Below, piece by piece: positions 28,880-43,177 of a DNA stretch of 64,000 nucleotides. The position numbers were made by a program, and so were the translations under genes. Where the stretch lies: assembly GCA_020641055.1 (NCBI GenBank), contig CP067345.1, positions 3,279,317 to 3,343,316 on the forward strand, read 5' to 3'. The notes under the pieces are model-generated. The model had not been told where the DNA came from. It saw only the letters and a program-made list of their open reading frames with translations, and searched no databases. The stretch's first letter is position 1. Each line of letters starts with the position of its first letter. The stretch comes from Clostridioides sp. ES-S-0010-02. GTDB lineage: Bacteria; Bacillota; Clostridia; Peptostreptococcales; Peptostreptococcaceae.

Positions 28880-30901
28880 CTATTTTAATGACTCTTCTAT
28901 ACCTTTACCTATTTGTGTACCCATGTCCTTTACTTTTGATGATGAATTCAATAAACTCATATCCTTCTCATTATCTAAAAATGCACATTCTACAAGTACA
29001 GCTGGCATATCATTAGTTCTTAAAACATACAAGTAATCCTTTGTAGGGTCAGTTGATAGTGTTCTTGTTTTTATACCTCTATTTTTAAGATTAAACTTCT
29101 CTAAAATTCTATTTAATATGTTTGTAGCTACAGTTTTAGTAGTTCCACCATTTTTGTCTGCAAGTTTATAAAATACTTCTACTCCATTTCCAGTTGTATC
29201 AGATGCATTATAGTGTATACTTGTAAATAAATCTGGTCTTAAAGAGTTAGATAGGGCAGTTCTATTTCCAAGTGATAAAGTCTTATCTGTATCTCTTGTC
29301 ATAATTACATTTATTCCTTTTGAACGTAAATACTCAGTTGTTGCAAGTGAAGTATTTAAAGTATAATCTTTTTCTCTAATTCCACCTAATGGTTTACCTG
29401 TTGTTCCAGTATCCGAGCCACCATGACCTGGGTCAATCATAACTGTCTTTGCTCCATTACTAGTTCCTGGGTCTGTTGGTGTTGTATTATGCTTAGATAA
29501 TGATGATGCTATAGAATTCATTACCTTAGAAGTTAATCCGCCTCCTATCTTATACACTTTATTAGCAGATTTAGCTTCTAAATTATCCTTATGATATGCA
29601 GATACATATGTTTTTGGTGTTATAAGTATTGGAGATTTTAAACTAGCAGCCAATGGCCCTGCTGCTAAAGCATCAACAAGTACATCTGACTTAGCAACTA
29701 GAACAGCTTCTAATTCATCCTCTGTATAGAATGTTTTTATTACATTTGCATTTGTTTCATGTCTATCTGCTCCATATACTCTATTTTTAGTAACACTATC
29801 TTTAGTTATATCATTTATTTTATTGATAACATTTGTTGATAACATTTGAGGACCACCTATAAAGTAAGCACTTTGTAAATCCTCACTTTGTAGCCACTTA
29901 TATGTATCATTTGTAAGACTGTCTTTATCACTTAATATAATTGGTTGCTTATCTTGACCTGCTTTTGCTGCAATAGTAAGTGCATCTACTTCTCCACCAT
30001 TTGCATTTGTTATATATACTTTATCTACATCATGATTTTTATCTATTTCTTTTGCTATCAATAAAGATGTCTCATATCTATTAGAACCATTCAAACGTGT
30101 TTGACTAGCACTTACAGTTGATTTTATTTGATTAGCAGTAGTTTTAGAAATAGAATTATCATCTCCAATTATAATTATATCTTTAGGATTTAGACGCTTT
30201 AATTCTGCTTTTACACTGGCTGGTACACTGTTTTTTTCAACTAAAAGTATTGGTGCATTATATGTAGTAGCTAATGGAGTTGATATAATACCGTCGATGC
30301 TTACATCTCCACTTATTATAATTACTTTATCTGAACCATTTTTCCAGCCTTCTTTACTTATCTTAACTGCTGTTTCATACCTATCACTTCCTGTAAGTTC
30401 TGTTATAGGAGCAGAAGTTTTTCTCATATATTTACTTACATCTTTTCTTGAAGTTATGTCTTCAATTATACATTCCTGTGTTACATCATAATCTTTTAAA
30501 TTTAATCCCATAGCTTCTAATTCTTGTTTATCTAAAGTCTTAGGATTAGTTGTGCTATTTATTGTTATACCCTGTAATTCCCATACATTTAAATATTCTG
30601 GGTCTTTATTGTAGTTGATTGTTCCTTCATATAATCCAGTTGATTGATTGTAGTTCAGAGTTGTATCTAGTGGCATGTCATAACATTTATATTTTAAAGT
30701 AATGCTATCAGCATCTGGCTTTTCTTTAAACTTCACACTTACTTTTGATGTACTTCCTAAAACTATACTTTTTTTCTCCAAATTTATATTTAAGTTAGCA
30801 TTATTTTCCATAGCATTAGACTCAGTAGCAAATGCCATTGTAGGTGCAACAATTGCCATTGAAAGAATTCCTGTTGTTATCAATCTTGCATTTTTTTTCA
30901 T
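28880..30901 (-). CDS. cwp16: CWB2-anchored N-acetylmuramoyl-L-alanine amidase, copy 1
   Basis: About 673 residues with the same architecture as cwp17: signal peptide, N-terminal beta domain, three CWB2 repeats and a C-terminal Amidase_3 domain. The first ~490 residues are nearly identical to cwp17. The amidase domain differs more: the loop after DPGHGGS reads DTGTTGKPLGGIREKDY here and is longer. Zinc ligands (GHGG, EKDY, SIHYN) and the catalytic VLVECAFLDN are intact. The ATG at 30901 follows an AAGGAG box; the upstream in-frame start at 30922 is less likely. It lies just downstream of the rRNA operon on the same strand. Confidence 0.9.
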   Translation of the reverse strand: MKKNARLITTGILSMAIVAPTMAFATESNAMENNANLNINLEKKSIVLGSTSKVSVKFKEKPDADSITLKYKCYDMPLDTTLNYNQSTGLYEGTINYNKDPEYLNVWELQGITINSTTNPKTLDKQELEAMGLNLKDYDVTQECIIEDITSRKDVSKYMRKTSAPITELTGSDRYETAVKISKEGWKNGSDKVIIISGDVSIDGIISTPLATTYNAPILLVEKNSVPASVKAELKRLNPKDIIIIGDDNSISKTTANQIKSTVSASQTRLNGSNRYETSLLIAKEIDKNHDVDKVYITNANGGEVDALTIAAKAGQDKQPIILSDKDSLTNDTYKWLQSEDLQSAYFIGGPQMLSTNVINKINDITKDSVTKNRVYGADRHETNANVIKTFYTEDELEAVLVAKSDVLVDALAAGPLAASLKSPILITPKTYVSAYHKDNLEAKSANKVYKIGGGLTSKVMNSIASSLSKHNTTPTDPGTSNGAKTVMIDPGHGGSDTGTTGKPLGGIREKDYTLNTSLATTEYLRSKGINVIMTRDTDKTLSLGNRTALSNSLRPDLFTSIHYNASDTTGNGVEVFYKLADKNGGTTKTVATNILNRILEKFNLKNRGIKTRTLSTDPTKDYLYVLRTNDMPAVLVECAFLDNEKDMSLLNSSSKVKDMGTQIGKGIEESLK

Positions 30902-31049
30902 ATTAATCTCCTTATTTAACACAAATTTCTATTTTATTTATTTTTTATCCTACTTACTGTTAAAATTACTTTTAAAACATATGTCAAAGTGTATCTCCCA
31001 AAAATTTTAAAGAAAGTTATAAAAATAAACTTACAAAAAAACAAAAAAA

Positions 31050-31071
31050 ATTAAATATTTAAATATTTAAT
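31050..31071 (-). terminator. Weak AT-only palindrome plus T8, possible rRNA-operon terminator or leader attenuator
   Basis: A 22-bp palindrome of A and T only, followed on the minus strand by eight Ts. It lies after 5S and after the candidate cwp16 promoter, so it could end rRNA transcription or attenuate cwp16. The absence of G/C pairs makes this uncertain. I see no better hairpin between 5S and cwp16. Confidence 0.35.
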
Positions 31072-31088
31072 TATATTCACTATATCAT

Positions 31089-31117
31089 TTATTGCCAAAA
31101 AAATCTATAAAAGACAA
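31089..31117 (-). promoter_or_regulatory. Candidate promoter for cwp16
   Basis: TTGTCT (31112-31117) and CAATAA (31089-31094) on the minus strand are 17 bp apart, within the block conserved upstream of cwp17. The -10 match is weaker than in cwp17. It lies 52 bp after the end of 5S, so cwp16 may also receive read-through from the rRNA operon. Confidence 0.3.
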
Positions 31118-31168
31118 ATAAAAACATATAATAATTAGATTTTTATAAAATTTTATGCAAAAAAAATT

Positions 31169-31286
<118 letters not shown>

Positions 31287-31293
31287 AATCTTT

Positions 31294-31367
31294 TGGAGCG
31301 GGTGAAGGGGATCGAACCCTCACAGCTGGCTTGGAAGGCCAGAACTCTACCATTGAGCTACACCCGC
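31294..31367 (-). tRNA. tRNA-Gly (anticodon TCC)
   Basis: 74 nt including an encoded CCA. The acceptor stem is GCGGGTG paired with CACCCGC, the D arm AGCTCAATGGTAGAG, the anticodon stem-loop CTGGC-CTTCCAA-GCCAG with anticodon TCC, and the T arm GAGGGTTCGATCCCCTTC. It sits between 23S and 5S in the operon. Confidence 0.96.
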
Positions 31368-31460
31368 ATTAAATTTTTATAGCTAGTAAAACTAGTTTTT
31401 TAAAGTTAACACTCTAAAAACTACATATATATTTTAATTAATGAACATCAAATAAATATT

Positions 31461-36140
<4,680 letters not shown>

Positions 36141-36266
36141 AGTTTATCAGGCTCAGATACTATTGTTATCTAAATATCTGGCTTTATGGTTTGTTTCTTG
36201 TTTTTATAAATTAACCTACTGTTTAATTTTCAAAGTTCATTTTGTTCTCTTTCGAGTACAGTAATA

Positions 36267-36295
36267 ATAATATCACCTTTCAAATAACAAGTCAA
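36267..36295 (-). promoter_or_regulatory. rRNA operon promoter
   Basis: On the minus strand, TTGACT (36290-36295) and TATTAT (36267-36272) are separated by exactly 17 bp, close to the sigma-A consensus and about 125 bp upstream of 16S. No second promoter of equal quality is visible before the end of the glucosaminidase gene at 36382. Confidence 0.8.
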
Positions 36296-36381
36296 TACAT
36301 TTTTTTATGTTTTTTTACATTTTTTCTATTCTTTTGTATAAAACAAATTTATCTTGTTACACTTTCATGTAGAATTAATCC

Positions 36382-37356
36382 TTATTTTGTTTCCACTTTA
36401 TTATCTATTAATTGTAAGTTATAGCTTCTAATAACCTCTATTAGTAGTTCTGCATATATACGATTCCCACTTTTATCTTCAGCTGTACTATATCCAGCAT
36501 CTTCTAATGCTTGTGCCTGACTAATATAGTCTTTTGCTTCAAATAATCCATTTTTTCTATACCTTTTATTATTTACTAAAAATAAACCATGGTCTTTTAC
36601 AGAGTCCTCTAATGAGCCATATGACCTAAAACTTGCTACAATTTTTTCATTATAATGTTCAGAAGTTGAAATTGCTACACTTTTTCCCTTCCACGCTTTA
36701 TCTGCCTTTATACCAAATAAATTATTACTTTGCTTTGTAAGTTTAGAATTGCCCCACCCAGATTCTAATATTGCTTGTCCAATTGTTATAGATGGTAATA
36801 TACCATAATCGATATACTCTCTTATAGCTGAGTCTTCTAATTTCTTTATAAACTTAATTTTTTCATCACTATCTTTTAGTTCCTTATTTCCAAGATATGT
36901 GTATTCTAAATCCTTCATGTATTTTTTTGCTCTACTTTTTTGAGAAGCGTCAAATTTCAATTCATTCAATACTTTCTTAAACTTTTTTACCTTGTATACT
37001 TTTTCTCCTTTATCATTTTTGTCTTCTACTATAAATTTTTCACCAACATTTAATGTATCTTTCTTTTTTATATTACTTAAATCTTCATCATAAATTACCA
37101 TATCTATAGCAAGTAACTCCTTCCAGCTTAATTGAACTTTTCCGCCCCCTGCTTCATCAGCTACATCCATATAGTATTCAATTTTAGTAGTTTTTATATC
37201 TCTTACCTTATATAAGTCTTCAAAATATTTTGTTATATTAAAAACAGCTATTATACTTGCTATTATAAACACAGTAATAAATATCTTCTTAAATACAAGC
37301 TTTAACCTTCTTACAGCTTTATTTTTGCCTAAATTTTTTATACATTTTCTAGCCAT
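36382..37356 (-). CDS. Membrane-anchored beta-N-acetylglucosaminidase
   Basis: A 324-residue protein with a basic N-terminus, one membrane segment (about residues 24-42), a linker with an SH3-like or charged region, and a C-terminal Glucosaminidase domain (PF01832, about 175-320). The catalytic motif is AILESGWGNSKL near residue 194, followed by NNLFGIKA and FRSYGSLEDSVKDHGLFL. Such enzymes cut the GlcNAc-MurNAc glycan of peptidoglycan. It is anchored in the membrane with the enzyme outside. It begins 121 bp after the UDP-GlcNAc 2-epimerase stop. The rRNA promoter starts 86 bp after its stop with no clear terminator between. CD1034 in strain 630 is my likely equivalent, from memory. Confidence 0.87.
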   Translation of the reverse strand: MARKCIKNLGKNKAVRRLKLVFKKIFITVFIIASIIAVFNITKYFEDLYKVRDIKTTKIEYYMDVADEAGGGKVQLSWKELLAIDMVIYDEDLSNIKKKDTLNVGEKFIVEDKNDKGEKVYKVKKFKKVLNELKFDASQKSRAKKYMKDLEYTYLGNKELKDSDEKIKFIKKLEDSAIREYIDYGILPSITIGQAILESGWGNSKLTKQSNNLFGIKADKAWKGKSVAISTSEHYNEKIVASFRSYGSLEDSVKDHGLFLVNNKRYRKNGLFEAKDYISQAQALEDAGYSTAEDKSGNRIYAELLIEVIRSYNLQLIDNKVETK

Positions 37357-37477
37357 ATTATTCCCCCTTGCTAATTGTATTCCTTATCTTATCATAATTT
37401 TTATATTAAGTCGTTATATTTTAATTCTGTCTTATATAAAATTTAAATTAAGCTAACAAAAGCTAATTTAAGTATCT

Positions 37478-38587
37478 TCAATTAAATTTTTTTACTATTA
37501 TATCCACTATATACTTGCTTGCATTTCCATCCCCATATGGATTTGAAGCTTTACTCATTTGAATATAATTATTTCTATTTGTTAATAATTGTTTTACAGA
37601 ATTATATATATTTTCTTCATTTGTACCTATTAATTTAAGTGTTTTTGCTTCAATACCTTCTATTCTTTCTGTCTTTTTTCTTAACACAAGTACTGGTTTC
37701 CCTAGCGATGGAGCCTCTTCTTGTATTCCACCACTATCAGTCATTATCATATATGATTTGTTTAAAAAATTGTGAAAATCAACTACCTCCAAAGGCTCTA
37801 TAATGTGAATTTTTTTAGTGTTTTTCCCAAATACTTCACTGGCTATACTACGTATTTCAGGATTTAAATGTATAGGATATACTACCTGTACATCTTCAAA
37901 TTCATCTACTATTCGCTTTACAGCTCTAAATATATTTCTCATAGGTTCTCCTAAGTTTTCCCTCCTATGAGAAGTCAATAAAATCATTCTGTCATCACCA
38001 AGCTTATCCATTATAGGGTGAGTATAATTTTCTCTTATTGTCATCTTTAATGCATCAATTGCAGTATTGCCTGTTACAAATATATTGTCTTCAGACTTTC
38101 CTTCTGAAATTAGGTTTTGTTTTGCCAAATTAGTAGGAGCAAAGTGTATATCAGCAATAATTCCTGTAAGTTGTCTATTTAGTTCTTCTGGAAATGGAGA
38201 ATATTTATCATAAGTTCTAAGTCCTGCTTCTATATGACCTACTAGAACTTTACTATAAAATGCAGTTAAACTAGTAGCTAGAGTTGTCGTTGTATCTCCA
38301 TGTACTAAGATTACGTCTGGCTTTTCTTTATCTATAATCATGGGAAGTTCATTTAAAACTTTACATGTTATATCATTTAAACTTTGCCCTTTTTTCATTA
38401 TGTCTAAATCATAGTCTACATTTACATTGAAAGTTTCTATAACCTGGTCAAGCATTTCTCTATGTTGTGCTGTCACACACACAATACTTTTTATATGCTC
38501 TCTTTTTTCAAGTTCCTTAATTAAAGGAGCTACTTTGATAGCTTCAGGTCTAGTTCCAAATACAGTCATAACCTTGATGTCATCCAT
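37478..38587 (-). CDS. wecB: UDP-N-acetylglucosamine 2-epimerase (non-hydrolysing)
   Basis: 369 residues. It converts UDP-GlcNAc to UDP-ManNAc in the cytoplasm. Family motifs: VFGTRPEAIKVAPLI at residues 9-23, VTAQHREMLDQ near 39, VHGDTTTTLA near 95, HIEAGLRTYDKYSPFPEELN near 118-138 (catalytic region), LLTSHRREN near 203 and DSGGIQEEAPSLGKPVLVLR near 283. It is last in the exopolysaccharide gene run, 57 bp after the GH113-like gene. That suggests the polymer or a wall glycan uses ManNAc, though it may also supply teichoic-acid-like polymers elsewhere. An AGGAGAG box precedes the ATG. Confidence 0.92.
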   Translation of the reverse strand: MDDIKVMTVFGTRPEAIKVAPLIKELEKREHIKSIVCVTAQHREMLDQVIETFNVNVDYDLDIMKKGQSLNDITCKVLNELPMIIDKEKPDVILVHGDTTTTLATSLTAFYSKVLVGHIEAGLRTYDKYSPFPEELNRQLTGIIADIHFAPTNLAKQNLISEGKSEDNIFVTGNTAIDALKMTIRENYTHPIMDKLGDDRMILLTSHRRENLGEPMRNIFRAVKRIVDEFEDVQVVYPIHLNPEIRSIASEVFGKNTKKIHIIEPLEVVDFHNFLNKSYMIMTDSGGIQEEAPSLGKPVLVLRKKTERIEGIEAKTLKLIGTNEENIYNSVKQLLTNRNNYIQMSKASNPYGDGNASKYIVDIIVKKFN

Positions 38588-38644
38588 TTATATCTCTCCT
38601 AATCAACTATTTATATACTATAATTGTCTATTTATATAACAAAT

Positions 38645-39730
38645 TTATTTATACCAAGATTTAATAATCTTTATACTCTCTTTTGATGGATAAAAGTTTT
38701 TTTCTTCATCAATTTTACCTACACAAAACACAGAAAAACCATTTATCCAATCCTCTTTTTCAAAAACTCTCCTATATGCTTCAAAGCATCTCGCTTGTTC
38801 TTCATCATTTATAATTTCTGAAGGAACATGATTCCATGGTTGAGAACTTGCATTTTCTCTATTTGAAAAGCCTAATTCTCCAAAAAATATCGGTTTACGA
38901 TGAACCTTATAAAGATTATATAGTTCTTCTTTTATATTTTGTCCTCTATTATTCACAGTAGATGAATGTAAAGCAGAAACCAATTCATCAACTGTATTGA
39001 CAGATTTATCACTTAACTCAAAATACGCTGCTATGGATATAAAGTCTAACTTATCAAAAAAATTATTATTTAGTTTTTGTTCATAAGATAATTTACTATT
39101 TAAATCACCTTTTCTTGTATACCACCAATTAGTTCTATATGTTACAAGACCATCAAATTTTGATTGTACAAAATCTATTATTTCACCCCAATTTTGTTGA
39201 TATTCTTCTAGGTATACAAAATTAGAGCCTACATTTAAAACCTTTACATCCAATGGATTTGCTACATCTTCTATAAGTTCATTTAATACAGTATTTTGCC
39301 AGTTATAAAAAAATCTTTTTTTATTCATAGGATTCCAATCTGTCTCATACAACTCTCCATTTTTTATCCATGGATATGCTTCCAATATTGTGGAAATACC
39401 CTGCTTGTTTAATTTTTTTATTAGTTTGATTGCCTTTTTTTTGCTATTAGTATCTATTGACATGATATCAGAATTAATATCATCTACAGTTATAACTATA
39501 GGTACATTTATTGTATTCAATCCTAGCTTATCTATATCCTTCATAACTTGATTTATTTCATAATCTATAGATAAATTGGCTGATTTAATCTTGCCCTCAT
39601 ACTGGCTATCTACTAAACTTCTATTTTTTAATTCAATATTTACAAAATAAATTATAAATACAAAAGTTAAAATAATTCCTAAGATTAAAATATTTTTCTT
39701 AAATTTAAATTTGTTTATATTTTTATTCAA
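38645..39730 (-). CDS. Membrane-anchored GH113-like glycoside hydrolase, acid/base residue apparently missing
   Basis: 361 residues: an N-terminal membrane anchor (about 13-32), then a TIM-barrel protein resembling GH113. Barrel landmarks: VLNVGSNF (165-171), TYRTNWW (198-203), LDFISIAAYFELSD (228-241) and PIFFGELGF (280-288). In GH113 the fourth strand reads roughly IGTE, its Glu being the acid/base; here the matching position is Asn170. The nucleophile Glu285 is kept. It occupies the position of the hydrolase found in related exopolysaccharide loci (ydaJ, pssZ). I infer polymer trimming or, if inactive, glycan binding. Family call is by motif, without a search. Confidence 0.6.
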   Translation of the reverse strand: MNKNINKFKFKKNILILGIILTFVFIIYFVNIELKNRSLVDSQYEGKIKSANLSIDYEINQVMKDIDKLGLNTINVPIVITVDDINSDIMSIDTNSKKKAIKLIKKLNKQGISTILEAYPWIKNGELYETDWNPMNKKRFFYNWQNTVLNELIEDVANPLDVKVLNVGSNFVYLEEYQQNWGEIIDFVQSKFDGLVTYRTNWWYTRKGDLNSKLSYEQKLNNNFFDKLDFISIAAYFELSDKSVNTVDELVSALHSSTVNNRGQNIKEELYNLYKVHRKPIFFGELGFSNRENASSQPWNHVPSEIINDEEQARCFEAYRRVFEKEDWINGFSVFCVGKIDEEKNFYPSKESIKIIKSWYK

Positions 39731-39767
39731 ATCATATACCTCATTTTAAAATAATAAGTTTACTGTA

Positions 39768-41849
39768 TTATCTTCTTTTATATTTCTTGATAAATAATAT
39801 TGATAGAATTATAGCTACAGTTATAACAATAAAAGAAACAACAAAAAAAACTTTAGCTGTTTTACTTATATTCAATTCTCTACTTGAATCTTTTATTTCT
39901 TTATTTATTTTTGTATTGTAATTTAAATCTTTTACTTCTCCATATTCATCAATTGTTAGTGTATCTCCTTTTAAATCATTGCCTTGACTTTTATTTAATA
40001 AATAATCCATTCCTAAATATAAATTTTTTTCATCTATTGAGCTGATTACCATAATATTTCTTTGATTATTGTAAGATGATTTTATCAATTGTATTGATGA
40101 AATGTTTTTACCATAATCGTCAATAAAGCTTATCTTATCATTTGATAAAAAGTTAGAATAGTTTTTATTGAACTTTACATTTAAGTTGCTATTTATCATC
40201 TTTATAACAGAGTTGTTAAGTGGTACTCCAAAAACTATAATATTCGTATCTTTATATTTATTGATAAACTCTTTTCCTCTAATTACATTTATATTTCCTT
40301 CATGCGAACTAATATTTGCACCTAAATTAACACCTAGTCTGGACATCCATGTCATTGCTTGAGACCCAGAATAATCTGGCATTATTACAGTTAAATCATT
40401 AAACTTATCATTCTTAACAAATGGATATGGATAACTTTCAAAATTCAGTGACTGATTTTCTTTTGTCGATAATTCCAAGTAAGAACTATTTGACACGTAT
40501 GCCCAAGGATTATTACTTTCTCTTGTAACACAATTTAAATTTTTTATATTTAAATTAAACACCAACTTAACTTGATAGTAGTTTTTATTATCTATATCTT
40601 TAGGTATTTTTAATTCTAGCTTGTCATTGTCTGAATATGCTCTATCTAATTTTTTACTTCCTACAACAACATCATTTATATATACTGTAACTAATGACTT
40701 GTCAAAATCCAAATTATCAGAATATCTTAAATTTAAAACAATCTTTGAACCATTATTTAACTTTCTACCTTTTGGTATTCTAACATCAAATAAAGCTTGT
40801 TGACTAAATGCACCTTCCAATAAAATATCTGCATATCCTAATTCTTCTAAAGTCATATGTCCTAAATTTAATTCTTGTTCACCATCAATCTTTATATTAG
40901 TATCTTTATTTACAAGTATTGATGATGATAGAATTTGATTAGAAAGTCTATTGTCTATCAATACTTTAGATGCTTTTATTAAATCTTCTTCATTACTACC
41001 TATTACCACCAGCATCTTCTTATTATTGTTATACGGAGAATTTATCTGCTTAATTATACAATTTGAAGATAATAAAGTTTGTTCCTTTGCACTTAGAATA
41101 TTCAAAATTTCTTCTGCTGTATTTTCAGGTTTACCAATGTATATAATGTTATCATCTGACCAGTTCTTCATTTCTGAATATAATTTAACGTCAAACTGTA
41201 ACTTATCGTTCTGTGTTATTTTTCCAAATTCTGATGCTAAATTAAACACAGCTGTAGATTCACCTCTACTCATATTATCTGGAACTACTAAAGTTGTATC
41301 TAATTTAAAATTTTCTTCAATTTCTATATATGGATATGGATACTCATTTATTGAATTGCCCAATTTTTTCTGCTTATATCTAATTGATGTATAAGATTCC
41401 TTATGAATAACCATCCAGTTCCCAGTGTTAGAATCATCCTGACATATTTTGTCAGATATTGTTTTATATGCTTTTACTTTTATTTCATTATATCCTTGTA
41501 TTATATAATCTTTAGGTATTGATACTTTTAATGTATCTTTATAATCTTTTTTGGCATTTAGTTTAATCGATTTTATTGGTACATTATTTATTAAGATAGT
41601 TAAACTTGAAACATCTCCATTTAATATTTGACTCTTACTAAAATTAAGATTAAATAATACTTCCTCAACATCCCAATTTTTGTTTACTTCAAAAAAAGTA
41701 CTATTGCTACCTATAACTCCATCAATAGTTACATCTCTTTCAAACTTATAATTTTTGACTTTGGTTTCATCAGCTTTTACTTCATCTACAAATGCGATAT
41801 TTGAAAAAAACAATACTAAAGATACAATTAATACAACAAATTTTTTCAT
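39768..41849 (-). CDS. BcsB-like exopolysaccharide synthase accessory protein (YdaN-like)
   Basis: 693 residues: a signal peptide (1-26), two repeats of a jelly-roll plus flavodoxin-like unit typical of BcsB (PF03170), and a single C-terminal membrane helix (about 667-688) with a short basic tail. The repeated pattern, a SYPYPY- or EYPYPY-type turn then VVPDNMSRGESTAVFNLASE in the first half and VIMPDYSGSQAMTWMSRLG in the second, marks the duplication. BcsB guides the nascent polysaccharide from the synthase across the envelope. It begins 22 bp after the synthase gene. In Gram-positives it sits on the outer face of the membrane. The ATG has a GGAGGT box. Confidence 0.82.
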   Translation of the reverse strand: MKKFVVLIVSLVLFFSNIAFVDEVKADETKVKNYKFERDVTIDGVIGSNSTFFEVNKNWDVEEVLFNLNFSKSQILNGDVSSLTILINNVPIKSIKLNAKKDYKDTLKVSIPKDYIIQGYNEIKVKAYKTISDKICQDDSNTGNWMVIHKESYTSIRYKQKKLGNSINEYPYPYIEIEENFKLDTTLVVPDNMSRGESTAVFNLASEFGKITQNDKLQFDVKLYSEMKNWSDDNIIYIGKPENTAEEILNILSAKEQTLLSSNCIIKQINSPYNNNKKMLVVIGSNEEDLIKASKVLIDNRLSNQILSSSILVNKDTNIKIDGEQELNLGHMTLEELGYADILLEGAFSQQALFDVRIPKGRKLNNGSKIVLNLRYSDNLDFDKSLVTVYINDVVVGSKKLDRAYSDNDKLELKIPKDIDNKNYYQVKLVFNLNIKNLNCVTRESNNPWAYVSNSSYLELSTKENQSLNFESYPYPFVKNDKFNDLTVIMPDYSGSQAMTWMSRLGVNLGANISSHEGNINVIRGKEFINKYKDTNIIVFGVPLNNSVIKMINSNLNVKFNKNYSNFLSNDKISFIDDYGKNISSIQLIKSSYNNQRNIMVISSIDEKNLYLGMDYLLNKSQGNDLKGDTLTIDEYGEVKDLNYNTKINKEIKDSSRELNISKTAKVFFVVSFIVITVAIILSILFIKKYKRR

Positions 41850-41871
41850 GTTAATACCTCCTGTACATGAA

Positions 41872-43137
41872 TTAAAATCTTTCCGTTTTATACCATTTAA
41901 CTTCTCTTTTGAAAATTATATCTTTTAAATACTCTACCATTCCTTTTATAGCAACAAATAGCCATAGTTGAGAATATGTAAAATACATAAGTGCTACTAT
42001 AAATATATTCTCAATTGTAGCCTCACCTTTTTCTATAGTTAAGCTTATACTCACTTCTATGATAAATAAAATGTATGATAGTATCCATATTATAATAAAG
42101 TTGATTGGAATAGAAATCTCTATTAATTTAAATACACTTAAAACAAATAAAATATCTGAGATAATAACAGATGTTAAAAATAGAAAATATACAGAAAAAA
42201 AGTAGGCTATATCAAATACAATTTTATTTTTACCTTGTTTAAATATATTTTTTATATATTTCATTAAAACGTATATATTCCCTTTTGCCCATCTGGTCCT
42301 TTGCTTTATCCAAACTTTAATAGTTTCTGGTTCTTGTTCCCATGTTATCGACTGTGGCACAAGCTTTATTTTATATCCTAACTTATATATTCTAAAGCTA
42401 ATTTCTGTATCTTCTGCAATTGCTTTGCTATCCCATCCCCCAATTTCTTCTATAATACTTTTTCTCAATATAAAGTTAGTTCCTGGTATTGTACATAAAT
42501 TAAATAATTGCCATCTACCAGCTTGAGACATCCATTGAAAGCTTAAGGTTTCAATATTTATAAATTTCGTCAATAGATTTTTACTTTTATTTCTAGTTCT
42601 AAACTTTCCAATAACAGCACCTAATTCATCATCTAGAACTATTGTTTGTATTAAATACCTAAGTGCATCTCTATCTGGGGTATTATCTGCATCATATACT
42701 GCTATAAACTCTCCTTTTGAAATTTTATATCCAATATTTAATGCATTTGATTTTCCCTTACCTCCAGTCATGCTATCTGTATTTATAATAGTAAAATTAT
42801 AGTTTTTGTATTTACTCTTTATGCTTTCTAAAATTTCTCTACTATTATCAGAAGAGTTGTCATTTATCACAATAAGTTCCATTTTATCTTTAGGATAATT
42901 AAGTAGTAATAAAGATTCCACAGTCCTACCTATCACCTTTGCTTCATTATGAGCAGGAACAAGTATTGATACCACTGGATATCTATCAATTTTTTTTATT
43001 TTTTTATCAAAGTTCTTAAAATAAAATAGATATCCCCCCATAGCTAAAACTATATTTATAAGTAGTAAAGACCATATACTAAATAAACTAAATATAAATA
43101 GATACTCTGATACATTTAATCCTCTCATAAAATTCAC
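41872..43137 (-). CDS. Processive family-2 glycosyltransferase, exopolysaccharide synthase (YdaM-like)
   Basis: 421 residues. One membrane segment at the N-terminus (about 10-38), a GT2 catalytic domain (about 50-300) and three to four C-terminal membrane segments. All processive-synthase motifs are present: VINDNSSD, AVYDADNTPD (DxD-type), AEDTEIS (TED) and QRTRWAKG (QxxRW). There is no PilZ domain, so control by c-di-GMP must come from another subunit. It is 22-40 bp from neighbours encoding BcsB-like and deacetylase-like proteins. The product is unknown; similar synthases make cellulose, poly-GlcNAc or mixed polymers. Confidence 0.87.
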   Translation of the reverse strand: MNFMRGLNVSEYLFIFSLFSIWSLLLINIVLAMGGYLFYFKNFDKKIKKIDRYPVVSILVPAHNEAKVIGRTVESLLLLNYPKDKMELIVINDNSSDNSREILESIKSKYKNYNFTIINTDSMTGGKGKSNALNIGYKISKGEFIAVYDADNTPDRDALRYLIQTIVLDDELGAVIGKFRTRNKSKNLLTKFINIETLSFQWMSQAGRWQLFNLCTIPGTNFILRKSIIEEIGGWDSKAIAEDTEISFRIYKLGYKIKLVPQSITWEQEPETIKVWIKQRTRWAKGNIYVLMKYIKNIFKQGKNKIVFDIAYFFSVYFLFLTSVIISDILFVLSVFKLIEISIPINFIIIWILSYILFIIEVSISLTIEKGEATIENIFIVALMYFTYSQLWLFVAIKGMVEYLKDIIFKREVKWYKTERF

Positions 43138-43177
43138 CTAAAATCTTTTTAAATATTAGCACTTCATCTAAACTTTT

